This document shows positions 1-9,600 of a stretch of 64,000 bases of DNA, piece after piece. The notes below the pieces were generated by a model. It saw only the letters and a list, made by a program, of their open reading frames with translations. It made no database searches and was not told where the DNA came from. Position 1 is the first letter of the stretch. Each line of letters begins with the position of its first letter. The translations under genes were made by a program, and so were the position numbers. Source of the stretch: Oscillospiraceae bacterium (GTDB lineage Bacteria; Bacillota; Clostridia; Oscillospirales; Oscillospiraceae); NCBI GenBank assembly GCA_015068495.1, contig SVKL01000007.1, positions 26,994 through 90,993 on the forward strand. The letters run 5' to 3'.

Positions 1-2
1 CC

Positions 3-164
3 CTCTCGGAGAAATTCAGCCTGCAAATCATCGCCTCCGGCGGTGTTTCCTCCTTGGATGACATCCGGCATCTGGCAGTGCAAAACCTCCACGGCGCCAT
101 TATCGGCAAGGCCTACTACTCCGGCAGCTTAGATTTAGCCCAAGCAATTGAGGTGGCAAAATGA
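3..164 (+). CDS. hisA: HisA, C-terminal part (phosphoribosyl-formimino-AICAR-phosphate isomerase)
   Basis: Only the last 53 codons lie in the window; the gene begins upstream of base 1. The readable end contains IIASGGVSSLDDI and a downstream HGAIIGKAYYSG segment, the conserved last strands of the HisA (beta/alpha)8 barrel with its second phosphate-binding loop. HisA isomerises ProFAR to PRFAR in histidine synthesis, just before the HisF/HisH step. Its stop codon overlaps the hisF start by four bases (ATGA), which implies translational coupling. A HisF end would look similar, but an intact hisF follows directly, so hisA is the natural call. Confidence 0.88.
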   Translation, partial: LSEKFSLQIIASGGVSSLDDIRHLAVQNLHGAIIGKAYYSGSLDLAQAIEVAK

Positions 165-922
165 TAACCAAACGAATTATTCCCTGTCTGGATGTCCGGG
201 ACGGACGTGTGGTAAAGGGTGTGAATTTTGAGGGTCTGCGGGATGTGTCCTCTCCTGTGGAGCTGGGTATGTACTACAGCAGCTGCGGCGCAGACGAGCT
301 GGTATTCTATGACATCACCGCATCTTCCGACGGACGGAAGCTGTTCACAGACATCCTGCAGGAGACCGCAAGAAAGGTGTTCATCCCTCTGACCGTTGGC
401 GGCGGTATCAACTCGGTAGAGGATTTTGACCGGGTGCTGAAATGCGGCGCTGACAAGGTCAGTGTCAACTCCGGCGCAATCCGCAATCCGTCTCTGATTT
501 TTGAAGCCGCCAAGCGGTATGGCGACCAATGCGTTGTGCTATCCGTGGACGTAAAACGGGTAGACGATGTATTTCGGGTGTTTGCCAAGGGCGGACGGGA
601 AAACACCGGCTTAGAGGCGATTTCTTGGATCAAGCAATGCGTCGAGAGCGGCGCCGGCGAGGTTGTGGTCAACTCCATCGACACCGACGGTGTCAAGGGC
701 GGCTTCGACCTGCCTATGCTGGCAGAGGTCTGCGATGCCGTATCCGTTCCGGTGATTGCCTCCGGCGGCGCAGGAAAAATTCAGGACTTTATCACCCTGT
801 TCAAAACCCTCCCCAAGGTAGATGCAGGACTTGCCGCCTCTATCTTCCATTTTGGTGAGGTACACATCGCCGACCTGAAAGAGAAAATGGAACAAGAAAA
901 TATCCCCACAAGGAGACTGTAA
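161..922 (+). CDS. hisF: HisF, imidazole glycerol phosphate synthase cyclase subunit
   Basis: HisF condenses PRFAR with ammonia supplied by HisH to give imidazole-glycerol phosphate and AICAR. At 253 residues it has the normal family length. The N-terminus reads [20 protein letters not shown], carrying the first catalytic aspartate, and the second catalytic aspartate sits in VLSVDVKRV. Phosphate-binding glycines are in LTVGGGI and IASGGAG. The ATG overlaps the hisA stop, with a GAGGTGG ribosome site inside hisA. hisIE follows two bases later, so these are consecutive cistrons of the histidine operon. Confidence 0.96.
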   Translation: MITKRIIPCLDVRDGRVVKGVNFEGLRDVSSPVELGMYYSSCGADELVFYDITASSDGRKLFTDILQETARKVFIPLTVGGGINSVEDFDRVLKCGADKVSVNSGAIRNPSLIFEAAKRYGDQCVVLSVDVKRVDDVFRVFAKGGRENTGLEAISWIKQCVESGAGEVVVNSIDTDGVKGGFDLPMLAEVCDAVSVPVIASGGAGKIQDFITLFKTLPKVDAGLAASIFHFGEVHIADLKEKMEQENIPTRRL

Positions 923-924
923 CT

Positions 925-1575
925 ATGCTGAATATTTCTGAATTGAAATTTGACGAAAAGGGTCTGATTCCCGCAATTGTGGTAGATTCCGTCACCAAAA
1001 AGGTGCTGACCCTTGCCTATATGAACAAGGAAAGTCTGGAAATTTCTATGGAAAAGGGGCTCACCTGCTTCTGGAGCCGTTCCAGAAACGCGCTGTGGCT
1101 GAAGGGTGAGACCAGCGGCAACTACCAGCACATTGTATCCATCACCGCCGACTGTGACAAGGATGCTTTGGTGGTCGTGGTGGAAAAGGACGGCCCTGCC
1201 TGCCACACCGGTTCTGATTCCTGCTTTACAAACGGGCTTTGGGAAAGTGAAAGCCTGCAGGAATTCAGCCTGCAAGGGCTGTACGATATGCTGGTAGGCA
1301 GAAACGAAACCCGCCCCGAGGGCTCTTACACCACCTATCTTTTTGAAAAGGGCATTGACAAGATTCTGAAAAAGGTAGGCGAAGAGTGCACAGAGGTCAT
1401 CATTGCCGGCAAGGCCGATGACAAAAAGGAGACTGTCTATGAGCTTGCCGACCTTGCCTATCACGCTATGGTGCTGATGGTGCAAATGGGCATCACCGTA
1501 GAGGATGTCCACAAAGAGCTCTCTTCCCGGCACATTATTGACCATAAGGTCAAGCAGGAGAAGATGACAAAATAA
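925..1575 (+). CDS. hisIE: HisIE, bifunctional phosphoribosyl-AMP cyclohydrolase / phosphoribosyl-ATP pyrophosphatase
   Basis: This fusion enzyme carries out steps 2 and 3 of histidine synthesis: hydrolysis of PR-ATP to PR-AMP, then opening of the adenine ring. Residues 1 to about 115 form the HisI domain, with [18 protein letters not shown], the metal-binding DCDKDAL segment and the cysteine motif CHTGSDSCF. The C-terminal ~90 residues are a HisE MazG-like helical domain with [18 protein letters not shown] and its metal-binding EE and ELADL residues. The 216-residue length suits the fused form. An AGGAGA site precedes the ATG. It is the last histidine gene here and is followed by a hairpin. 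Confidence 0.95.
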   Translation: MLNISELKFDEKGLIPAIVVDSVTKKVLTLAYMNKESLEISMEKGLTCFWSRSRNALWLKGETSGNYQHIVSITADCDKDALVVVVEKDGPACHTGSDSCFTNGLWESESLQEFSLQGLYDMLVGRNETRPEGSYTTYLFEKGIDKILKKVGEECTEVIIAGKADDKKETVYELADLAYHAMVLMVQMGITVEDVHKELSSRHIIDHKVKQEKMTK

Positions 1576-1594
1576 TCCCGGTGAAGAAATATGC

Positions 1595-1634
1595 AGGCGG
1601 CAGGGCGTGAAATAACGCACTGCCGCCTTGTTGC
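1595..1634 (+). terminator. Probable terminator of the histidine operon
   Basis: AGGCGGCAG (1595-1603) pairs with CTGCCGCCT (1620-1628), with an inner GCGT/ACGC helix. The tail TTGTTGCATAAAT is only moderately T-rich, so termination may be partial. It lies 20 bases after the hisIE stop. Confidence 0.6.
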
Positions 1635-1653
1635 ATAAATTCACAGACTGCTC

Positions 1654-1682
1654 TTGTTTTTTTCATATATTCTATGTAGAAT
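1654..1682 (+). promoter_or_regulatory. Candidate sigma-A promoter for the nucleoside kinase
   Basis: TTGTTT and TAGAAT are separated by 17 bases, upstream of the kinase start at 1734. The -35 box is weak. The position, in an AT-rich stretch just after the histidine terminator, supports it. Confidence 0.4.
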
Positions 1683-1733
1683 ATTATTATATCAGCAGCT
1701 AAAGCTGCAACCGCTATAATGGGAGGTGTCTGA

Positions 1734-3431
1734 ATGGAACTGAAAATTGACGGAAAAGCGATCATTGCCCAACCCGGGCAGACCTTGCTGGAGCTGATTC
1801 GGCAGCTGGGCTTGGACAGCGACGTTTTGTCCCAAAAGCCCTTGGCGGCAAAAATCGCCGGCGAAGTATTTAATCTCAACTATATTCCGGTAAGACAGAA
1901 GGATGTCACCCCCGAAAGGGTGTCCATTCGCCGGGCTATGGCAGCCTCCCACGGCGAGATTCACCTGCTGCGCTATACCGACGGGGTTGGAAAGGACCTT
2001 TACGCCAGAACTGCGCAATTTATCCTTTTTCTTGCCCTCCACCGGCTGTATCCCGGCGCACGGGCAAAAATGAACTGTACCGTGGGCAACTCCCTGTATA
2101 TTGAGGTGCGGCGTGCAGATTTCTCCGCTGCGGCTTTGGCCGATGAGGTGCGGGCAATCGTCGCCAAAAACATCCCCCTGCTCCGTAAGCGGATACCGCT
2201 AAAGGATGCCGTTGCGCATTTCCGCCGGGCAGGTCAGCAGGACAAGGCCAGCCTTCTTTCCCTGCGGCAAGAGGATTATTTCGATGTGTATACATACGAA
2301 GATTTTGCCGATTATCACTACGGCGAGCTTGCCCCCTCCACCGGCTATTTGCAGGTATGGGGCATTGACCCGGCAGAGGGTGGCTTTCTGTTCCGCTACC
2401 CTGACGACAATGCCCCGGACACGCTCTCCAAAGCTGAACAGCTGCCCAATTTTATGGCGGTGTGTATGGAGGGTGAGCGCTGGTGCGAACTGATGGCGTG
2501 CGAAACCGTGGCAGATCTCAATGATCTGGTGGAAAGCGGTAAGATCCGGGAGCTGATCCGGGTGAATGAGGCGCTCCACGAAAAGCGCTATGCGCAGATT
2601 GCCGACGAGGTAATCCGCCGGGGCGCAAAAGCAGTTATGCTTGCAGGTCCCAGTTCCTCCGGCAAGACCACTTCTGCCAACCGGCTTGCCACCCAGCTCC
2701 GTGTTCACGGCAAGCAGCCAATTCTGATGAGCCTTGACGATTACTACATCGACCGTCACCTTATCCCTCCCGGGCCGGACGGAAAACTGGATTTAGAGCA
2801 TATCAACACCATTGATACCGCGCTTTTCCGCAAGCACCTTTCGTTGCTGCTTAGCGGGCAAGCTGTGGAGCTGCCCAGCTTTAATTTCAAAACAGGAAAA
2901 CGGGAATGGAACGGGCATAAACTGCATTTGGAAAAGGATTCCGTGGTGATTATTGAAGGTCTGCACGCCTTGAATCCTGCGCTGCTGCCCGAGGATTTGG
3001 ACAACAGCTTGGTGTTCCGCCTGTATGTCAGTCCGCTGCTGCCGCTGAATCTGGATGACCACAACCGCATCCCCACCAGCCTTTTGCGTCTGCTTCGCCG
3101 CACCGTCCGCGATTACGAAACAAGAGGCGCATCGGTAGCGCAGACAATGTCTATGTGGGATTCGGTACGCAGCGGAGAAAAACGGTGGATCTTCCCATAT
3201 CAGGAGAATGCAGACACAATTTTCAACAGCTCTACCCTCTACGAACTGGCTGTCCTCAAAAAGCATATCTACCCCATTCTGCTGCAGGTTCAGCCGGAGG
3301 AAAGCTGCTACGAACAGGTGCGGAGAATCGTAAAGGTTCTCAATTATGTACGGCAGGCTGATGTGGACGATGAGATTCCACCCACCAGCCTTGTGCGGGA
3401 GTTTATCGGCGGCAACAGCTTTTATCGATAA
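1734..3431 (+). CDS. Nucleoside (uridine-type) kinase with TGS/ThrRS-like N-terminal region
   Basis: The C-terminal half is a P-loop kinase of the uridine kinase/phosphoribulokinase group. It has Walker A GPSSSGKTT near residue 306, the DDYYIDR substrate loop, DLEHINTIDT, and EGLHALNP on the Walker B strand. The first ~60 residues look like a TGS-type ubiquitin-fold domain, and the following ~200 resemble the threonyl-tRNA-synthetase second additional domain. That arrangement is typical of the ~550-residue nucleoside kinase family of Clostridia. The predicted reaction is phosphorylation of uridine or cytidine for salvage. The N-terminal domains have no settled role known to me. The start follows GGGAGGTGTCTGA-ATG. 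It sits in its own unit, with a candidate promoter in front and a strong terminator behind. Confidence 0.85.
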   Translation: MELKIDGKAIIAQPGQTLLELIRQLGLDSDVLSQKPLAAKIAGEVFNLNYIPVRQKDVTPERVSIRRAMAASHGEIHLLRYTDGVGKDLYARTAQFILFLALHRLYPGARAKMNCTVGNSLYIEVRRADFSAAALADEVRAIVAKNIPLLRKRIPLKDAVAHFRRAGQQDKASLLSLRQEDYFDVYTYEDFADYHYGELAPSTGYLQVWGIDPAEGGFLFRYPDDNAPDTLSKAEQLPNFMAVCMEGERWCELMACETVADLNDLVESGKIRELIRVNEALHEKRYAQIADEVIRRGAKAVMLAGPSSSGKTTSANRLATQLRVHGKQPILMSLDDYYIDRHLIPPGPDGKLDLEHINTIDTALFRKHLSLLLSGQAVELPSFNFKTGKREWNGHKLHLEKDSVVIIEGLHALNPALLPEDLDNSLVFRLYVSPLLPLNLDDHNRIPTSLLRLLRRTVRDYETRGASVAQTMSMWDSVRSGEKRWIFPYQENADTIFNSSTLYELAVLKKHIYPILLQVQPEESCYEQVRRIVKVLNYVRQADVDDEIPPTSLVREFIGGNSFYR

Positions 3432-3488
3432 GCCTTGTTCTGAAAAGGTGCCCATCCCGGTGGCTGCGAAAAGCTTGAATAACAAAAC

Positions 3489-3526
3489 ACAGCGTCTGCC
3501 TATGAAAGGCAGACGCTGTTTTCTTA
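3489..3526 (+). terminator. Intrinsic terminator after the nucleoside kinase
   Basis: ACAGCGTCTGCC (3489-3500) pairs perfectly with GGCAGACGCTGT (3508-3519) across a 7-base loop and runs into TTTTCTT. Confidence 0.9.
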
Positions 3527-3689
3527 ACGAAAAAAGGCGGCATTTTTGCCACCCAACAGTATTATTTTATCATAGCCCCTCTGCCCCTGTCAATTAGAAA
3601 TTGCCTGCAGAAATTATTTTCTCCCTTTTGCATTATTTACAGGCTGTTTCCCCTTTTTTCGCAGTGCTTTTTTCAGGCAATATTCCATC

Positions 3690-3718
3690 TTGCAAATCTG
3701 CAAAAAATCCCTTATGAT
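3690..3718 (+). promoter_or_regulatory. Sigma-A-type promoter for the candidate non-coding RNA
   Basis: TTGCAA (3690-3695), a 17-base spacer and TATGAT (3713-3718). No convincing open reading frame starts downstream. The next plus-strand signals are hairpins and two terminators, so the transcript is probably non-coding. Confidence 0.65.
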
Positions 3719-3724
3719 ATAGAC

Positions 3725-3990
3725 ACAAGGAGTGATACAAACAACATCATTCACCCCTTGAATTCCTGTAAAAAAGGAATCCAAAGACAGGCTTCCCACC
3801 ATATCCCGATGATATAAACGCTAAGAAAACAGCAAAAAAGGAATTGCACCGGGAGCAATTCAAAACCTACGGAAGCTGCGTCTAATCTGTAGAAAGTAAG
3901 AGGTTATGTAAATGATGGAACCTGCACATTCAGAGAAATAACCCTCGGCTGTTACGGTGATTCAGTAACAAGTCGAGGGTTATTTCTTTT
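3725..3990 (+). ncRNA. Candidate structured small RNA, family not identified
   Basis: About 265 nt lie between a good promoter and terminators, without a credible coding frame. Local helices visible by eye include: CAAGGAGTGA near the 5' end with TCACCCCTTG about 15 nt later (one mismatch); GGAAT with ATTCC; ATATC-CCGAT-GATAT; a perfect GAATTGC-loop-GCAATTC around 3841-3862; and long-range ACCTAC/GTAG plus AGGT pairing near 3865-3905. Promoter, helices and terminator together support an RNA gene. I cannot assign it to 6S, raiA-type or another Rfam class from memory. An alternative is a long untranslated leader whose gene has been lost. Confidence 0.5.
3934..3990. terminator. Bidirectional terminator hairpin
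   Basis: AGAAATAACCCTCG (3934-3947) pairs with CGAGGGTTATTTCT (3974-3987), enclosing an inner GTTAC/GTAAC helix. The plus strand continues TTTTATA. The minus strand could also use it downstream of the leucine-rich-repeat gene, as the last terminator of the surface locus. Confidence 0.75.
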
Positions 3991-4005
3991 ATAGGCTATT
4001 TTTGA

Positions 4006-4030
4006 TCGGCTGAGAAGCCGATTTTTTCTT
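4006..4030 (+). terminator. Second plus-strand intrinsic terminator
   Basis: TCGGCT-GAGA-AGCCGA (4006-4021) is followed immediately by TTTTTTCTTT. It stops plus-strand readthrough before the convergent leucine-rich-repeat gene. Confidence 0.85.
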
Positions 4031-4035
4031 TGCCA

Positions 4036-5727
4036 TCAATCCGCATCGTCCAAATCCGGCACATAGCCCATTTGGAGCTTGCGCTTGTTCAGCAGGAACA
4101 TTACAACGCCCACGGCAACCAGCGCCACCACCAAAACCGCCACAATAATCCAAGTCAACTGACCGATATTGATACCCAAGGAGCTGGTTTGACCTGTGAT
4201 GACGTAGTAATTGCCGTCCATACCCATAAGGGTATACTCCGGATCCACGCCGTACTCCTCTTGCAGCGTCTGCGGAATGCGTACGCTTTCCTTAGGAATA
4301 TCCTTGACATTCAGCGCCAGCACATAATCCCCCGCAGAAGTGCCTGCCAGAGTGAATGCCGCCTTGCCATCGTCGTCAACAATGACGCTTTGCAGCCGCG
4401 TCAGGGATTTATTTTTCTCCACCCGATACAGCGTAGCTACTCCCCGGGACGCCTCCTGTCCCACCGGAATCATCACTGTCACATTTCCGTCGGTTTTTCC
4501 TATGGTCACCACGCTGCAGGCAGCATCGCCCACTGTCTTCTTTTGGGAATCCGTGGGCGTATAGGGCGCCACCGAAATAGAAATGTCCTGCTTGTCTTGC
4601 AAGCTCTCCGGGGTTTGGTGATTCATATCCAGCTGCCAATTTCCATCCTGTTCCGTGTGGATATTGACCGTCACATCTTTGGAAATCAAGTCTTCCAGAA
4701 TGCTTGTATCCACTTTTTCCTCGGATTTCATCTCCACATTGACAACGGTCTCACCCGCGTGGGGATTGTTCTCCACAAACTCCACAACTTCCTGCCAGCC
4801 TGTTTCGTTCTCCACTACGGCGTCCACAACCTTTTGGGGCAGCTCGCCGCTGTCTAACTCCGGAATGTAAGTCTCGGAAGTAATGGTCGTGTTTTCCGTT
4901 TCCACAAAAACAACATCCCGTTCACCGGAATCACCTAAGGCTGACGGCGCTTTTAGGGCATCGGAAATCTGCTGCTGTACCTTGGGGCTGACATTGCCCT
5001 GTATATCAATCAGCTTCGGACATTCCGCAAGGGCGTTTTCCTCGATAGTCTCCAACGTGTCGGGCAGAGAAACCGTCTGCAAATTGATACAGCCATAGAA
5101 AAACCAGTAGGGCAGGCTCTTCACCGGAGCCTCAATGTTTGCCACACACAGGCGGTAGCAATAGCCGAACACCATAGGGCCAAGCTCTGTAGCGCTGGCA
5201 GGGATGGTAATGCCCCCCAGAGATTCGCAGCGGTAGAACGCCCGCTCCCCGATCTTGTTTAGATATTTCGGCAAGCGAATGGCCGCCAGCGCGGTACAGC
5301 CTTCAAAGGCGCTGTCGCCGATGGCAGTCAGCGCGCCGCTTAAACGCACCTGTGTCAGTTTCACGCAATCTAAGAATCCAAAGCGGTTGATTTTTGTCAC
5401 CGAATCCGCCATAGATACCGCGGTGAGGTTTTGGCAGTCGTAAAACGCCTGACTTCCCACAGTGGTAACGCCGGAGGCAATAATCACACTGCGGATTTGC
5501 TGCCGCAGGTCATACCAAGGCGCGGGACTGTTTTTGCTGTAGTTATCCATCGGGCCGGTACCGGAAACGGTGAGTATGCCGCCGCTTAAGGTCCACTGGA
5601 CATTCTCGCCGCACGCGCCTGCTGTTTCCGCCGCAGAAACGGCAGGAATGCTGGTCAGCACCAGCAAAACTGCCAGAAGGGCTGCAAAAACCCGATGGAT
5701 ATTCAATTGTTTCAATGTGGGTTTCAT
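4036..5727 (-). CDS. Secreted BspA-type leucine-rich-repeat protein with C-terminal membrane anchor
   Basis: The 563-residue product begins with a signal peptide (VFAALLAVLLVLTSIPAVSA). Residues about 45-240 carry BspA/LRR_5-type repeats, visible as recurring cores such as IGDSAFEGCTALAAIRLP and IGERAFYRCESLGGITIP. A non-repetitive, probably beta-rich region follows, then a transmembrane helix (TWIIVAVLVVALVAVGVVMF) and a short charged tail. The start at 5727 is chosen because ACAGGAGGCGCTTCT precedes ATG-AAA-CCC; the upstream 49 residues of the longer frame look non-coding. It is the last gene on the minus strand of the surface locus. BspA-like proteins often mediate adhesion, which is inference here. 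Confidence 0.85.
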   Translation of the reverse strand: MKPTLKQLNIHRVFAALLAVLLVLTSIPAVSAAETAGACGENVQWTLSGGILTVSGTGPMDNYSKNSPAPWYDLRQQIRSVIIASGVTTVGSQAFYDCQNLTAVSMADSVTKINRFGFLDCVKLTQVRLSGALTAIGDSAFEGCTALAAIRLPKYLNKIGERAFYRCESLGGITIPASATELGPMVFGYCYRLCVANIEAPVKSLPYWFFYGCINLQTVSLPDTLETIEENALAECPKLIDIQGNVSPKVQQQISDALKAPSALGDSGERDVVFVETENTTITSETYIPELDSGELPQKVVDAVVENETGWQEVVEFVENNPHAGETVVNVEMKSEEKVDTSILEDLISKDVTVNIHTEQDGNWQLDMNHQTPESLQDKQDISISVAPYTPTDSQKKTVGDAACSVVTIGKTDGNVTVMIPVGQEASRGVATLYRVEKNKSLTRLQSVIVDDDGKAAFTLAGTSAGDYVLALNVKDIPKESVRIPQTLQEEYGVDPEYTLMGMDGNYYVITGQTSSLGINIGQLTWIIVAVLVVALVAVGVVMFLLNKRKLQMGYVPDLDDAD

Positions 5728-5788
5728 AGAAGCGCCTCCTGTCTTGCGATATAAAAGTATAATTCGTGCATTGCCCTTCTCTCCGGGG

Positions 5789-6556
5789 TTATGTGTTCTG
5801 TGAATCGATAATTTCTGTTTTTTGTGTTTTCTTGTTTCTCTTGTACGCAACTGAAAGCCAAATTGCGCCAACAAGGCTCAAAATAATTGCGTGGATTGCA
5901 ACTGCGGAACAGACCCAAAAAAGCTTCTCATTGTCCCGTAGGCACTCACAAATAAAACGCATAATTCCGTATAACACAAGCATAATTGGGAAATACGTTC
6001 CGTCTGACCGAAAATCATTCTTTTTTAATCGATATAGCAACCAAAAAAAGATCGCAAGGGACAAAAGCGTCTCTAAAATCGGAACGGGAAAGCGAAGGTC
6101 TTCCGTGCGGTAATTATAAACGCCCCACCGCCACGGATAACCCGTACAACAGCCTGTAAACAGACACGGAAGTTGGCAAAGTCCGCTGCGAAGGACAAGG
6201 TACATTGCAACCGTATCCCAAACCGTCCGCACTTTCAGACGAAGCAGCTTGGCAACAAGAAAGGCAATCAGAGGAACAATTAAAAATCCTCGCACAATAC
6301 TGTTGACAGGTCTTTTAATTCCAAATATTTGGTTGTCGCGAATATATTCCAAAATCTTCCAAATGTTGCCTACAACAAAGCCGAGGCTATAATGCACCAC
6401 AACCAAAACGATCAGCGTTTTCCATAACGGAATGCCCAATCTTCTGCCGTGCCACAAGCCGTAAAGCGCAGCTATCGCCACACCTATATTACCGGCGACA
6501 TTGTAAAACTCCTGTGTTTTGCCTTGTTGAGCGATTTCTTGAATCCATTCATTCAT
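5789..6556 (-). CDS. Lgt-like multi-pass membrane protein (prolipoprotein diacylglyceryl transferase family, divergent)
   Basis: A 255-residue protein with about seven hydrophobic segments. The central LFTGCCTGYPWRWGVY followed by PVPILE resembles the Lgt core, where a G-C-C/G-Y segment precedes a P-x-P-x-x-E motif. GIMRFICECLRDNE near residue 210 resembles the conserved R-x-x-x-E-x-x-R stretch. Lgt transfers diacylglycerol from phosphatidylglycerol to the lipobox cysteine. The protein is divergent enough to be a paralogue with another acceptor. It lies 106 bp below the 1747-residue surface protein and 61 bp above the LRR gene, on the same strand as the surface locus. Confidence 0.65.
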   Translation of the reverse strand: MNEWIQEIAQQGKTQEFYNVAGNIGVAIAALYGLWHGRRLGIPLWKTLIVLVVVHYSLGFVVGNIWKILEYIRDNQIFGIKRPVNSIVRGFLIVPLIAFLVAKLLRLKVRTVWDTVAMYLVLRSGLCQLPCLFTGCCTGYPWRWGVYNYRTEDLRFPVPILETLLSLAIFFWLLYRLKKNDFRSDGTYFPIMLVLYGIMRFICECLRDNEKLFWVCSAVAIHAIILSLVGAIWLSVAYKRNKKTQKTEIIDSQNT

Positions 6557-6628
6557 ATTGCTGTTTTCGCTCCATTATTCTGTCATTATCTGCGCTGTGT
6601 CGTCTTTCCTGAAGAGAAACACCTTGCC

Positions 6629-6651
6629 GCCCTCCCCTTTACGGGGAGGGC
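6629..6651. other. Strong GC hairpin between the giant Ig-repeat gene and the Lgt-like gene
   Basis: GCCCTCCCC (6629-6637) pairs with GGGGAGGGC (6643-6651) over a TTTAC loop. On the minus strand it is not followed by a T-tract, so it is better read as an mRNA 3'-end stabiliser or partial terminator than a full terminator. Confidence 0.55.
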
Positions 6652-6662
6652 TTTGTGTAGTT

Positions 6663-9600
6663 TTATGGCTTCGGCGTTCTCGTTTGCTCTTCGACAGTTT
6701 CGGTGCCTTCGCCACTTCCGCTGATAAGGTTATCGATTTCGATTCTGGTCGCATCATCTATTACGCCTAATGCACCGGCAGGCGGACTGGACTGATTATT
6801 CTTACCTCTGTAATACTCTGTTATCGTAGTTGTCAGAATATTCGTTGTGACCACAGGATCTCCCTCTGTAATCTCAACCACCGCCGTAACGGTTACATCT
6901 TGATCAATGATAACCGTTTCTCCAAGGTTGTAGGTCTTATCGCCGATCCTCCAGCCTGTAACGTTGTAAGTCCTTTCTGTGGAGGTAAGCACTTCCTCCG
7001 CTTCCTTTACTGTTACAGTATAGGTGTACTCCTGATATAGGGTGTCGCAACCACTTGTCCACGTCTCATAGTATGCACTCCTCGTGGGACCGGAAACAGT
7101 TTTCTCGCCAGATACCTCCGATGCTGCGGTAGTCTCAGTCCACGTAAGCGTTGCGGGAAGCGTAAGCACAAACTGACCATCATCGTTGGGTACTGCCGTT
7201 ATAGGACCGGGCACCTTATCAGCAGGAATTGTCACACCGCTGGTGCCGGTAGCACTGCTAACGGTTGCCAGATACGGATACTGGGGCTGATTAATGGTGA
7301 CCGCATGGGACAAGTCCACCGTATACACTGTTCCATCCGTTGCAGTAACTGTAATCACGCTCACAGTCTTCTTACCTGCAGACTTAGCCTTATCTGTTCT
7401 GGCACTAACAGCCTGCATATATCCGATGGATTTAGCGCTGTTTTTATTACCGCTGGTGAAGGTGAACGTCACATTTGTCGGTGTAGAACTGGTATGCGTG
7501 CTAAAGGCAAACTGCATATCCGCGGAAGTAAAGCTATCCGAAATATTCTCCAGCTCCAATGTCACTTCCGGTAGACTTGCATTGTATATGCTACCGTAAC
7601 TTTTACTCCAGCCAATATATACAGTGGCACTGTAGTCAGTCTTGGAATTTGTAACACCGGCCATTGGTGTGCATTGTCCATTCTGCTCATCACCCTTATT
7701 CACAGTAATACTGGTAGTCGGGCTAACCGCCGTCACCTTCACAGTGGGCTTGTCAGACTTTACGTGAATCTCGGGCAGGATGCTCTCGGCACGGTTGGTA
7801 TCCGCCACGATGCCCAGATTGTTGCCCTCGGTTGCGCCTACCACGTGGGTGTAGGTCTTATCCGCTGCGCCGCTGCTGCCGGGGATGGTCAGCACGGCCT
7901 TTGTCAGCACATACTTACCTGCCACGGTAAACGCGCCGCTCTGCCCCAGCTTGTAGGACTGTGCATCATTTACCTGAAGCAGAATCTCTACATCCGGAAC
8001 TGTTACATTGCCGGTGGTTGTATAGCCGCCGTACTCGTACATATAATCTGTGTTGCCCTCGCTGCGGACATAAGAGTAGGTCAGTTTTACGGTACTTCCC
8101 GTAACCGCATAGTGATTATCTCCGTCACTGCCGGTCTGAATCAACCAAGCGTACAGATTGGAAAGCTTCTGCTCGGACATAAAGATGCCGTCTGCCAGCT
8201 CGATTACCTGCTGTGCCTCATTACCCTCTTCATTGAAGACCAAGGTAAAGTCATCCGCGGTAACTGTGAACTGAAGCTGCTCTTCACTGCGCAAGTTCAG
8301 AACATAGGGATTATCAGCAGTTGCCACGCCGCCCTTGCCGTCGTTCACATCTGCCATCTTAACGGCAACCAGTTTCCAAGTGCCTGCCTGCGTGCCGTCT
8401 GCACCCAAAGGCAGCTTGGTTGTATAGCTGTGTGCAATGCGGTTTCCGTCGCCATCCAGCACTTCATCAATATCCGTACTGGGGTCGTTCACCTGCATCT
8501 CATAGAGCTTGCCGCTGGCATCCTCAAACACCAGCCACACCTTTTCTGTGCCGGCATTTGTAATGTGGACGGTGACGCTGGCGTCACTGTTAGGCGCGAA
8601 TATCTCTTGCTCATTGCTGTCGTAGGCCTGCTCCGGTGCCCACGTGGGAGGATCCGGATACATTGCGCTGATAACAGGCGCAGGATAAGCATTGGTAATG
8701 CTGTTTCCGTTGACCGTTACCTGTGCAAACCGGTAAGTGCCGGGGGCATCCACAAAGAAGCCTTCGCTTTCCGTTGCGTATCCGCCATAGTCTGCATCCC
8801 ACTTAAGGTCCGCGCTGATTGTGCCCACACTGCCGGTGGTTTTATAGAACAGCTTCAGTGCGCCGGCAACACCGGTATCCAAATTGGTCAGATAAGTGCC
8901 GGAGTCGTCCTTAATCTTTACATAAGCCTTAAAATTGGTTCTCTGCCCTTCATAGGTATACTGCAGGTCTGTGGTTGTGACATTGTTCTCCACATCCAGA
9001 TACCGACGGATAATCACTTCCGTGCTCATACCAAGACGGGCTTCCACCACCTGCACGAGGTTCTCGCTGAGCTCCGTATATTGCCCATCCAGCACCAGAT
9101 ACTCCAGCCGGTAGACGCCACTTTCGCTGAAGGTGACATCTCCCACCCAAGCGCCGTTGGGATTGGGCAGCAGCTTCACGTTAATTGCGCTGCCGGCTTC
9201 CGTCATAAAGCGTGCCTGTACGGTTCTGGGCAGCTTATCCGCCTCCAACGCGCCGAAGTTTACCGATACGGAGGTTGTCACGTTCTGGTCGGCTGTCATA
9301 AAGTAGTTTTGTCCAACCTGTACACTGTCAACAGCAAAGCCGCTGACATATACCCGCAGGGGCTCTTCCAGTTCATATTCCACGCCATCCAACCGGACAT
9401 ATCGCAAAATATACGAGCCCGGCGATGTGAACGTGGCAATACCCTTTCCGGTTGCCAAATCTATGGGGAAGGACGCCATTCGGCTGCCTTGGGTTTCAGA
9501 GATTTGCCGCTGGAAGAAGGCTTCTGCGCTCTCCGGTGTAAAGCCCTCTACCGTAAGGTTCACCGCCACCTCTTGATTGAAGGGATAGCGATATTCGTAG

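Noticed and set aside
3614..3802. Small minus-strand open frame of 62 codons
   Set aside because: It has no ribosome site and overlaps a promoter and helices of the candidate RNA on the other strand.
6629..6651. Hairpin taken as a full terminator after the Ig-repeat giant
   Set aside because: The stem is strong, but the minus strand after it is GGCAAGG, without a T-tract. It is kept only as a structural element.
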